A stretch of DNA of 7,771 nucleotides from contig CALAIJ010000115.1 in NCBI GenBank assembly GCA_937923365.1, forward strand, positions 1-7,771. Reading direction: 5' to 3'. The notes under the pieces were generated by a model, which saw nothing but the letters and a program-made list of their open reading frames with translations, did no database searches and was not told the DNA's origin. Below, one piece after another: positions 1-6,005 of this stretch (within the stretch, counting starts at the first letter, position 1; every line of letters starts with the position of its first letter). The position numbers were made by a program, and so were the translations under genes. This DNA comes from an uncultured Sulfitobacter sp. GTDB taxonomy: Bacteria; Pseudomonadota; Alphaproteobacteria; Rhodobacterales; Rhodobacteraceae.

Positions 1-1
1 C

Positions 2-277
2 ACCCATGTGCCGACATCGGACGCGATGATCCTGCCCGGCGGGACGGCCTATCTGACCGATGCGGGCATGTGCGGCGACTACAATTCCGTCATCGGCATG
101 GAAAAGACCGAGCCGATGCGCCGCTTCATCACCGGCATGCCCAAGGAACGCTTCACCCCCGCCAACGAAGAAGCGACCCTGTCGGGTGTCTACATCGAGA
201 CCGATGACAGAACAGGCCGCGCCACCCGGATTCAGCCGATCCGGCAAGGTGGCGTGCTTCAGGCCAGCGCCCCTTGA
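2..277 (+). CDS. ymdB: YmdB-family metallophosphoesterase (TIGR00282 type), C-terminal part
   Basis: The window opens inside this gene; only the last 91 residues and the TGA stop are present. The fragment begins THVPTSDAMILPGGTAY and continues TDAGMCGDYNSVIGM. This matches the C-terminal part of YmdB/TIGR00282 phosphoesterases, where a histidine pair (the second is residue 2 here) helps bind the two active-site metals and the ILPGGTAY-TDAGM stretch follows it. Family knowledge: these are cytoplasmic dinuclear-metal phosphodiesterases, and the Bacillus subtilis member cleaves 2',3'-cyclic nucleotides and affects RNA turnover and biofilm formation. The end LSGVYIETDDRTGRATRIQPI is also family-like, with a short non-conserved tail. 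The stop overlaps the TTG start of the next gene, so the two are probably translationally coupled. The assignment is firm; the physiological role in this organism is not. Confidence 0.9.
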   Translation, partial: THVPTSDAMILPGGTAYLTDAGMCGDYNSVIGMEKTEPMRRFITGMPKERFTPANEEATLSGVYIETDDRTGRATRIQPIRQGGVLQASAP

Positions 278-1176
278 GCGCACGCCAGACGATCTTTTAT
301 ACCGCCTGTCTGGTGGCCATGGGCGCGGGCTGGGGCCTGACGCAGCCCATGTCTAAGATGGCGGTCAGCACTGGATATGGTCATTTCGGTCTGGTGTTCT
401 GGCAATTGATTATCGGCAGTTTGCTGATGGGGCTTATCTGCCGTGTGCGCGGCACGCGGTTGCCCTGGACGGGGGCCACGCTGCGGCTTTACGTCATCAT
501 CGCCATGATCGGGACCATCATTCCCAATACGGCCTCCTTTCAGGCGGCAGTGCATCTGCCTTCGGGCATCATGTCGCTGTTGCTGAGTGTCATTCCGATG
601 TTCTCCTTCGCCATCGCACTGATGATGGGCAATGACCGCTTTGCGTTCCGCCGCCTGATCGGGCTGATCGTCGGGCTGATTGGGGTGCTGATCATCATCG
701 CGCCCAATGTCGATCTGGGTCAGGAGGTTCCGGTCTTTTGGGCCGCCATCTATCTGATCGCAGCGCTGTTTTACGCTTTTGAGGGCAACTACGTGGCCAA
801 GTGGGGCACCGCGGGCCTTGATCCGTTTCAGGTCATGCTGGGCTCGTCCCTTTTGGGGCTGGTCATCATCACGCCGCTGATGCTGCTGTCGGGCCACTAC
901 ATTGCGCCCGTCTGGCCGCTGCCAGTAGCGCAGCAGGCGCATATCGTGGGCTCTGTGGTGCATGTAATGGTCTATGCCACCTACGTTTGGCTGGTCACCC
1001 GCACGGGGCCTGTGTTTACATCGCAGGTCAGCTACATTGTGACGGGCTTTGGCCTGCTTTGGGCCTATCTGATCTTGTCAGAGGCTTATGCCGCCACGCT
1101 TTGGATCGCGCTCGCTGCGATGTTTCTGGGCATGTATCTGGTGCAGCCACGTGGCGGTGCGGTGCCGAAAGACTGA
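274..1176 (+). CDS. EamA/DMT-family transporter
   Basis: This encodes a 300-residue inner-membrane protein of the drug/metabolite transporter superfamily. It has about ten hydrophobic segments arranged as two EamA repeats, roughly residues 8-142 and 153-290. The first repeat starts with the typical GAGWGLTQPMSK loop. The second ends with GPVFTSQVSYIVTGFG and AYLILSE, which correspond to the conserved final EamA helices and their glutamate. The length is normal for the family. The start is taken as TTG at 274, whose last two bases lie in the upstream TGA stop. The next in-frame ATG (319) would remove half of the first membrane segment. Only a weak AGG at 261-263 precedes the TTG, so initiation probably depends on ribosomes finishing ymdB. 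EamA proteins export or import amino acids, nucleosides or other small metabolites; the substrate cannot be read from sequence. Confidence 0.9.
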   Translation: MSARQTIFYTACLVAMGAGWGLTQPMSKMAVSTGYGHFGLVFWQLIIGSLLMGLICRVRGTRLPWTGATLRLYVIIAMIGTIIPNTASFQAAVHLPSGIMSLLLSVIPMFSFAIALMMGNDRFAFRRLIGLIVGLIGVLIIIAPNVDLGQEVPVFWAAIYLIAALFYAFEGNYVAKWGTAGLDPFQVMLGSSLLGLVIITPLMLLSGHYIAPVWPLPVAQQAHIVGSVVHVMVYATYVWLVTRTGPVFTSQVSYIVTGFGLLWAYLILSEAYAATLWIALAAMFLGMYLVQPRGGAVPKD

Positions 1177-1225
1177 TCGGGTCTTGTCGTGACGCGCAGG
1201 CGCGGGCAAAGCTGTAGGCAACCAA

Positions 1226-1230
1226 GAGGG
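1226..1230 (+). promoter_or_regulatory. Ribosome binding site of the first SLC13 gene
   Basis: GAGGG lies 8 bases before the ATG at 1239, a good Shine-Dalgarno position, and supports that start. A second AGGG at 1232-1235 is too close (3 bases) to serve. The 62-bp gap after the EamA gene shows no clear promoter or strong terminator, so read-through from the upstream gene is likely. Confidence 0.6.
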
Positions 1231-1238
1231 CAGGGCTG

Positions 1239-3017
1239 ATGCTGAGCTATCTCAACCTATCTGACACGGTCACGGCGCTGATCACTCTGGCTGTTGTGCT
1301 GGTGATGTTCGTGTTGTTCGTGCGCGAAAGCTATCCCACAGAAGTTGTCGCCCTGCTGGGGGCGGCGCTGATGCTGGCGCTGGGCGTTTTGCCTTATGCC
1401 GATGCGCAGATGGTGCTGTCCAATTCGGCACCCTGGACCATTGCGGCCATGTTCATTGTGATGGGCGGGCTGGTGCGTACGGGCGCGCTGGATGTGCTGA
1501 CCCGTCTGGCAGAGCGCTATGCCCGCACCAATCCCCGCGCTGCCGTCATTGGCGTGATCCTGTCGGTCATGGGCGCCAGTGCGATCATGAACAACACGCC
1601 CGTCGTGGTGGTGATGATCCCTGTCGTGGTGCAGCTTTCCAAGACACTGGGGACCAAAGCCTCCAAGCTGCTGATCCCGCTGAGTTATGCGGCGATCATG
1701 GGCGGGTCGCTGACGCTGCTGGGCACATCCACCAACCTGCTGGTGGACGGGGTTGCGCGCGCGCAGGGGATGGAACCTTTCGGCATTTTCGAGATCCTGC
1801 CCATCGGTCTGGTCGTTTGCGCCTGGGGGCTGACCTACATGGCGCTTTTCGGGCGCAAACTGCTGCCCGAACGCGACAGCATGGCCACCATGCTGGGCGG
1901 GGACGGCAAGAAAAAGAAGTTCTTTACTGAGGCCGTGATCCCCGCCGGGTCCAACCTGATCGGGCAGGATGTCACCGATGTGACCCTGTTCAAGCGCGAC
2001 GGCGTGCGGCTGGTTGATCTGGTGCGCGGTGACATGTCTTTGCGGCGTGCGCTGAAAGGCGCCACTCTGGAACGCGGCGACCGTGTTGTTCTGCGCACCG
2101 AGATGACGGAACTGCTGGGGCTGCAATCCAGCAAGGACCTGCGCCCCGTCGATGAAGTCTCGTCGGTGGAGACCACGACTGTCGAGGTGCTGATCACACC
2201 GGGATGCAAGATGGTCGGACGCTCGCTGGGGTCCATGCGACTGCGGCGGCGCTACGGGGTTTATACGCTGGCCGCGCACCGCCGGAACCAGAATATCGGG
2301 CGTCAGCTGGATGACCTGATCGTCAAGGTCGGGGATACACTGCTGCTGGAAGGCGGGGCCGAGGACATCGCACGCCTGTCCAATGACATGGATATGGTCG
2401 ACGTCAGCCAGCCCTCGGGGCGGGCTTACCGGCGCAGCCATGCGCCCATCGCCATTGCGGCCTTGCTGGGGATCGTCATCCTTGCCGCGCTGAATGTGGC
2501 GCCCATTCTGATGCTGGCCGTGATTGCCGTTGCTGTGATCCTGGTCACAGGCTGTATCGACGCGGAAGAGGCCTTCTCTTTTGTCGATGGGCGCTTGCTG
2601 GCGTTGATCTTTTCCATGCTTGCAGTGGGGGCCGCCCTGCAGAATTCGGGGGCCATTGCGCTGATTGTGGACGCAATCGCGCCCACGCTGAGTACATTGC
2701 CCTTGGGGTTGGTGATCTTCTGCGTGTTCTTGCTGACGACCGTGCTGACCGAGATCGTTTCCAACAATGCCGTGGCGGTCATCATGACGCCCATCGCCAT
2801 TTCGCTGGCCGCAGCCCTTGGGCTGGATGCGCGGCCCTTGGTGGTGGCTGTCATGATTGCCGCGTCCTGTGCATTTGCCACGCCCATCGGGTACCAGACC
2901 AATACGCTGGTCTATGGCCCCGGCGGATACAAGTTCACCGACTTCATCAAGGTGGGTCTGCCGCTGAACCTGTCGATGTCGCTGCTGGCCTCTGCGGTTA
3001 TTCCGCTAATCTGGTAG
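1239..3017 (+). CDS. SLC13-family permease with two RCK_C (TrkA_C) domains (paralog 1)
   Basis: This 592-residue inner-membrane protein has the SLC13/DASS permease fold split by a soluble insert. Residues 1-206 hold the N-terminal membrane half, with MNNTP at 117-121 and the LLGTSTN loop at 160-166. Residues about 228-296 and 311-386 are two RCK_C domains; the pattern is AVIPAGSNLIGQ then LERGDRVVLR, repeated as VLITPGCKMVGR then VKVGDTLLLEGG. Residues 400-592 form the second membrane half, with SNNAV at 508-512 and ATPIGYQTNT at 547-556 followed by GPGGY. SLC13 carriers are typically sodium-coupled and carry dicarboxylates, citrate or sulfate; the RCK_C layout resembles the SAC1/SLT-like group, some members of which carry sulfate. 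RCK_C domains may bind a ligand that gates transport. The second half-motif reads NNA instead of NNT. Probably co-transcribed with EamA and ymdB. The family call is secure; the substrate is unknown. Confidence 0.93.
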   Translation: MLSYLNLSDTVTALITLAVVLVMFVLFVRESYPTEVVALLGAALMLALGVLPYADAQMVLSNSAPWTIAAMFIVMGGLVRTGALDVLTRLAERYARTNPRAAVIGVILSVMGASAIMNNTPVVVVMIPVVVQLSKTLGTKASKLLIPLSYAAIMGGSLTLLGTSTNLLVDGVARAQGMEPFGIFEILPIGLVVCAWGLTYMALFGRKLLPERDSMATMLGGDGKKKKFFTEAVIPAGSNLIGQDVTDVTLFKRDGVRLVDLVRGDMSLRRALKGATLERGDRVVLRTEMTELLGLQSSKDLRPVDEVSSVETTTVEVLITPGCKMVGRSLGSMRLRRRYGVYTLAAHRRNQNIGRQLDDLIVKVGDTLLLEGGAEDIARLSNDMDMVDVSQPSGRAYRRSHAPIAIAALLGIVILAALNVAPILMLAVIAVAVILVTGCIDAEEAFSFVDGRLLALIFSMLAVGAALQNSGAIALIVDAIAPTLSTLPLGLVIFCVFLLTTVLTEIVSNNAVAVIMTPIAISLAAALGLDARPLVVAVMIAASCAFATPIGYQTNTLVYGPGGYKFTDFIKVGLPLNLSMSLLASAVIPLIW

Positions 3018-3021
3018 GGGG

Positions 3022-3040
3022 GGTGGCCTGGAAGGCCACC
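3022..3040. terminator. GC-rich hairpin between convergent transporter genes
   Basis: GGTGGCC, loop TGGAA, GGCCACC forms a perfect 7-bp stem with a 5-base loop. It starts 4 bases after the TAG of the first SLC13 gene and ends 20 bases before the stop of the convergent BASS gene. The plus-strand tail is TTACGGG and the minus-strand tail is C-rich, so neither side has a real U-tract. Its position suggests a bidirectional transcript end or a 3'-protecting hairpin rather than a textbook intrinsic terminator. Confidence 0.55.
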
Positions 3041-3060
3041 TTACGGGTGCGTCTGCCCCA

Positions 3061-3918
3061 TCAACTGCGGCGAAACCATGCCACAAAGGGCAGGGCCACC
3101 AGATACATCGTCACGCCGTAGACCGCCGAGGGCAGGGCCATGGTGCTGAACCCTTCGGTCTGACCTGAAATCAGCGCGGCCAGTGTGATGCCAAGGGTGG
3201 CGTTCTGGATGCCCGTTTCGATCGAGACCGTCTTGGCCGTTTCCCAAGCCAGCCCCGCAAGAGCCGCCAGCGCTAGTCCCACCAGCATCAGGGCCAGATT
3301 AAGAGCGATCAGCGCAGGGCCAAGGGTGCTGAGGTTCTCGATAAAGAAGCGCCAGTTACCCGCGACCGCCGCGACCACGATTACCGCGAAAAGAAGGGTG
3401 GCAAGCATTGATAAAACGGGCTCAATCCGGTCTGCGGTGCGCGGCGACAGATGGCGGATGGTTACTCCGATGGCCACGGGCAGGGTGGTGATCAGGAACA
3501 TCGCAAAGGCCAGTGAGGTCACAGAGACGTCAGGCGCATTTTCTTTCATGAAGGTGGTAACGGCCCAAGCCACCAGAACCGGCACCGTCAGGATGCTGAG
3601 GACCGAGACAACGGCGGTCAGCGAAACCGACAGGGCCACATCGCCTCTTGCCAGCTTCGTGATGATGTTGGTGGTCACACCGCCCGGGCAAAAGCTGATG
3701 AGCATGAAGCCAACGGCCAATTCTCCGGGCAGGCCCAGGGTTGTGACCACGATGTAGGCCGCAAGTGGCACCAGTATGACCTGCGCCAGAAAGCCGATCG
3801 CGAAAGCCTTGGGGCGCCGGGCCACGCGGGCGAAATCGGATAACGTCAAGCCAATGCCGAGCGAAAGCATGATCACCGCCAGCGACAGTGGCAGTACCAC
3901 ATTGATCAGAATGTCCAT
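3061..3918 (-). CDS. Bile acid:sodium symporter (BASS/SBF) family protein
   Basis: This encodes a 285-residue inner-membrane protein of about nine or ten hydrophobic segments, normal length for bacterial BASS proteins (SBF domain, residues about 5-280). The family hallmarks are present: GIGLTL near residue 21, SFCPGGVTTN at 75-84, and ETGIQNATLG at 234-243. In ASBT-type structures the last two regions form the crossed helices and sodium sites. Members take up bile acids, pyruvate, pantoate or other organic anions with sodium; the sequence does not fix the substrate. The reading frame extends to a TTG at 3942, but the ATG at 3918 is preferred because a G-rich Shine-Dalgarno lies 6 bases before it and the protein then begins MDILINVVLP, as expected for the family. 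It follows the second SLC13 gene on the same strand after 119 bp. The stem-loops in that gap suggest separate or attenuated expression. Confidence 0.92.
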   Translation of the reverse strand: MDILINVVLPLSLAVIMLSLGIGLTLSDFARVARRPKAFAIGFLAQVILVPLAAYIVVTTLGLPGELAVGFMLISFCPGGVTTNIITKLARGDVALSVSLTAVVSVLSILTVPVLVAWAVTTFMKENAPDVSVTSLAFAMFLITTLPVAIGVTIRHLSPRTADRIEPVLSMLATLLFAVIVVAAVAGNWRFFIENLSTLGPALIALNLALMLVGLALAALAGLAWETAKTVSIETGIQNATLGITLAALISGQTEGFSTMALPSAVYGVTMYLVALPFVAWFRRS

Positions 3919-3924
3919 CTTGCG

Positions 3925-3931
3925 CCCCCCC
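3925..3931 (-). promoter_or_regulatory. Poly-G ribosome binding site of the BASS gene
   Basis: On the minus strand a run of seven G ends 6 bases before the ATG at 3918. It is the only Shine-Dalgarno-like sequence near either candidate start and decides the start choice. A run of one base in this position is unusual because slippage would alter its length. Confidence 0.5.
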
Positions 3932-3952
3932 GTTTGGACCAAGCGTAGAAGG

Positions 3953-3976
3953 TTGGCTTGCCCAGTGGCAAGCCAA
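3953..3976. repeat. Perfect 10-bp inverted repeat upstream of the BASS gene
   Basis: TTGGCTTGCC, loop CAGT, GGCAAGCCAA form a perfect 10-bp dyad with a 4-base loop, 34 bases before the BASS ATG. On the minus strand a TTGCCA (3966-3971) and a TTCTAC (3945-3950) could be a weak -35/-10 pair with 15-bp spacing, in which case the dyad would cover the -35 box and act as an operator. Equally, it could be an RNA hairpin in the leader or in the SLC13-BASS transcript. A smaller dyad, TTGG-A-CCAA, lies at 3934-3942. The symmetry is certain; the function is inference. Confidence 0.6.
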
Positions 3977-3977
3977 A

Positions 3978-3996
3978 TGAAGGGCGCTGCCCTTCA
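3978..3996 (-). terminator. Putative terminator downstream of the second SLC13 gene
   Basis: TGAAGGGC and GCCCTTCA form a perfect 8-bp stem around a 3-base loop. Read on the minus strand it lies 41 bases after the SLC13 stop and is followed by TTTGG, a short U-rich tail. It is the best intrinsic-terminator candidate in the window, though the tail is weak and is itself the start of the next dyad. Confidence 0.45.
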
Positions 3997-3998
3997 AA

Positions 3999-4010
3999 CT
4001 TCCCGGGAAG
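3999..4010. repeat. 12-bp perfect palindrome
   Basis: CTTCCCGGGAAG is self-complementary with no loop. It is the third dyad in a row in the gap between the second SLC13 gene and the BASS gene, 27 bases after the SLC13 stop on the minus strand. A loopless palindrome suits a dimeric protein binding site better than an RNA hairpin, but no regulator gene lies nearby. Confidence 0.45.
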
Positions 4011-4037
4011 AGTTAAGGTCAGAAAAAGGGAGGAGGG

Positions 4038-5810
4038 CTACAACGGCCAGAACACCAGAATCGCGGGGATCGAGACCGCAACCACAATGATCTCCAGCGG
4101 CAGGCCCATGCGCCAGTAGTCGCCAAAACTGTAGCCGCCGGGGCCAAGGATCAACGTGTTGTTCTTGTGCCCGATGGGCGTCAGGAAGGCGCTGGAGGCA
4201 GCCACCGCCACCGCCATCAGGAAGGGGTCGGGGTTCACGTTCAACGTCTGCGCCATCTGGATGCCCACAGGCGCGGCCACAATGGTCGTTGCCGTGTTGT
4301 TCAGCACATCCGAGAGGGTCATCGTCACGATCATCAGGACAGTCAGGACGATCCACGGTGCCAAGCCTTCGGTCAGGCCCACCAGAGCGCCCGCGATCAG
4401 TTCCGTACCACCAGAGGTCTCCAGCGCCGCCCCCAGCGGGATCATCGAGCCCAAGAGGACCACCACGGGCCATTCGATATGTGTGTAGAGTTCAGACAAG
4501 GGCACAATCTTGGCCAGGACATAGGCAACCACTACCATCCCCAGCGCAATCGGCAGATAGATCAGACCCACGCTTGCGGCGGCCACCGCTGCGGCGAAGA
4601 GGCCAATGGCCAGCCAGACTTTGGAGTTTTCTGTCACGGCCAACCCGCGATCCGCCAGCGGCAGAACGCCCAGCCAGTCCGTCACATGCGAAACCGTATC
4701 GCGCGGTACAAGCAGCAACAGGATGTCGCCTGCTTTCAACTCCGTGCTACGCAGTTGCGAGGTGATCTTGCGGCCTTGGCGCGAGATGCCAAGAAGCACC
4801 GTGCGTTGCCGCCATGCAAGGCCCACGGACTGTACTGTGCGGCCATTCAGGCGTGAATTCTCTGAGACCACAACCTCAATGATTTCAACGCCGTCGCCGC
4901 CTGCCTTCAAGCGTTCTTCACGGTCACCGTCCGACAGGGCAAGGTTCAAGGTCGCGCGGAATTCATCAAGCGCGTCGGGTGTCGCCTCAAGAACCAGCGC
5001 ATCGCCAGCGCGCAAGGCTGCATTGCTGGCCTGGCCGTACTTGCGCTTGCCGTCCCGCATCAGGCCAAGGATCATGACATCGGATTTGTCACCCTCGGGA
5101 TACAGTTCATACACCCGTTTGCCGATCAGTTTGGAGCCTTCAGGCACCACAAGCTCAGCGATATATTGTGAGATATCTTCGCTACTTAGCGTGGCATCTT
5201 CACGTGATGGAATAAGCCGCCAGCCGACAAGTGCGACAAAGGCCAGACCGGCAATGGCGGCGATGCCTCCTACAGGCGCGAAATCGAACATTCTGAAAGG
5301 CTCGCCCAGACTTTCCTGCCGGATGGAGGCGATGATGATGTTGGGCGGCGTGCCGATCAGTGTCACCATGCCGCCAAGAATCGTGGCAAAGCTGAGCGGC
5401 ATCAGCGACAGGCCCGGCTGGCGGCCCGCCTTGCGCGCGGTTTGAATGTCGACCGGCATCAGCAGGGCAAGGGCGGCCACGTTGTTCATGAACGCAGACA
5501 GGATGCCGCCTACCGCCCCCATCAACGTGATATGCGCACCAAGGGAGCGGGAGGCATCCACCAGCGTGCGTGTGATCAGCAACACAGCCCCCGAGCGGAC
5601 AAGCCCCGCCGACACCACCAGCACAAGGGCCACCACCAGCGTGGCAGGATGCCCAAAGCCGTCAAAGGCGTTCTTGCTGTCCACGACGCCCAGCACGACG
5701 CCCGCCATCAGGGCGGAGAATGCCACGATATCATACCTGAAACGCCCCCACAGCAGCAGGCCGAAAACGGATCCGAAGAGGGCGAAGAGGATGATTTGAT
5801 CTTGTGTCAT
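4038..5810 (-). CDS. SLC13-family permease with two RCK_C (TrkA_C) domains (paralog 2)
   Basis: This 590-residue inner-membrane protein has the same architecture as the SLC13 gene at 1239-3017. The N-terminal membrane half spans about residues 4-200, with MNNVA at 108-112 and LIGTPPN at 151-157. RCK_C domains lie at about 215-290 (LVVPEGSKLIGK, LRAGDALVLEA) and 308-380 (VVVSENSRLNGR, LKAGDILLLLVP). The C-terminal half spans about 397-590, with LNNTATT at 503-509, LTPIGHKNNT at 543-552 and GPGGY at 556-560. It is probably a sodium-coupled carrier of inorganic or organic anions; the RCK_C insert may sense a small ligand. The frame extends to a TTG at 5855, but the ATG at 5810 gives the family-typical start MTQDQIILFALFG. 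Neither start has a recognisable Shine-Dalgarno. The two paralogs differ throughout and are not a recent duplication. The substrate is unknown. Confidence 0.93.
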   Translation of the reverse strand: MTQDQIILFALFGSVFGLLLWGRFRYDIVAFSALMAGVVLGVVDSKNAFDGFGHPATLVVALVLVVSAGLVRSGAVLLITRTLVDASRSLGAHITLMGAVGGILSAFMNNVAALALLMPVDIQTARKAGRQPGLSLMPLSFATILGGMVTLIGTPPNIIIASIRQESLGEPFRMFDFAPVGGIAAIAGLAFVALVGWRLIPSREDATLSSEDISQYIAELVVPEGSKLIGKRVYELYPEGDKSDVMILGLMRDGKRKYGQASNAALRAGDALVLEATPDALDEFRATLNLALSDGDREERLKAGGDGVEIIEVVVSENSRLNGRTVQSVGLAWRQRTVLLGISRQGRKITSQLRSTELKAGDILLLLVPRDTVSHVTDWLGVLPLADRGLAVTENSKVWLAIGLFAAAVAAASVGLIYLPIALGMVVVAYVLAKIVPLSELYTHIEWPVVVLLGSMIPLGAALETSGGTELIAGALVGLTEGLAPWIVLTVLMIVTMTLSDVLNNTATTIVAAPVGIQMAQTLNVNPDPFLMAVAVAASSAFLTPIGHKNNTLILGPGGYSFGDYWRMGLPLEIIVVAVSIPAILVFWPL

Positions 5811-5918
5811 GCAGAACGTGTAGCTTGGAATTGGGGCAGGTGTGAAGGGCTGCAAAGGGGGGAAGTTTTTGACGCAAGCTGCTGGCGGCTGTCTGGCTCT
5901 GCACCTCCGGGGCCTTTT

Positions 5919-5976
5919 GAACCTATAGGAAGCCTGGGGGCGTCTTGTTTGGCACGGGAGGCTGGACTATAGGTTC
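5919..5976. repeat. Spaced 10-bp inverted repeat in the divergent intergenic region
   Basis: GAACCTATAG at 5919-5928 and CTATAGGTTC at 5967-5976 are perfect reverse complements with 38 bp between them. The right arm covers the proposed -10 box of yebC; the left arm has the same CTATAGG core and could be a mirror -10 for the SLC13 gene, though no -35 is seen for it. The 195-bp region (5811-6005) between the divergent starts otherwise holds only a G-rich stretch near 5856 and no open frame that looks real. Confidence 0.5.
5945..5973 (+). promoter_or_regulatory. Candidate yebC promoter
   Basis: TTGTTT (5945-5950) and TATAGG (5968-5973) are spaced 17 bp apart and resemble a sigma-70-type promoter. 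A start near 5980 would leave a leader of roughly 25 bases before the yebC ATG, which contains the ribosome site. It is the best -35/-10 pair in this gap by eye. The -10 lies within the right arm of the inverted repeat. Confidence 0.4.
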
Positions 5977-5995
5977 CTCCAACACAGTCGAAAAC

Positions 5996-5999
5996 GAGG
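5996..5999 (+). promoter_or_regulatory. Ribosome binding site of yebC
   Basis: GAGG lies 6 bases before the ATG at 6006 and confirms the start that yields the invariant MAGHSKW N-terminus. Confidence 0.65.
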
Positions 6000-6005
6000 T
6001 AGACC

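Noticed and set aside
259..963. Minus-strand open frame of 234 codons inside the EamA gene
   Set aside because: It has the same His/Gln/Arg/Asp-rich composition and no recognisable domain; it is antisense to a well-supported gene.
1177..1238. Possible terminator or promoter between the EamA gene and the first SLC13 gene
   Set aside because: Only short imperfect GC-rich complementarity (GCGC-AG-GCGC) is visible, with no U-tract and no convincing -35/-10 pair.
1257..2441. Long minus-strand open frame (394 codons) inside the first SLC13 gene
   Set aside because: The product is rich in His, Gln and Arg with no hydrophobic core or motif, as expected for the antisense frame of a GC-rich membrane-protein gene. 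The plus-strand frame has clear family motifs.
3919..3942. Upstream TTG (3942) as the start of the BASS gene
   Set aside because: It would add eight residues unlike the family, and no Shine-Dalgarno precedes it, whereas the ATG at 3918 has a G-rich site at good spacing.
3953..4010. CRISPR array or mobile-element ends
   Set aside because: The dyads differ from one another in sequence, there are no regularly spaced identical repeats, and no cas or transposase gene is present.
4167..5445. Plus-strand open frames of 229 and 279 codons within the second SLC13 gene
   Set aside because: The products are low-complexity Arg/Ser/Pro- or His/Gln-rich and antisense to a gene with complete SLC13 and RCK_C motifs.
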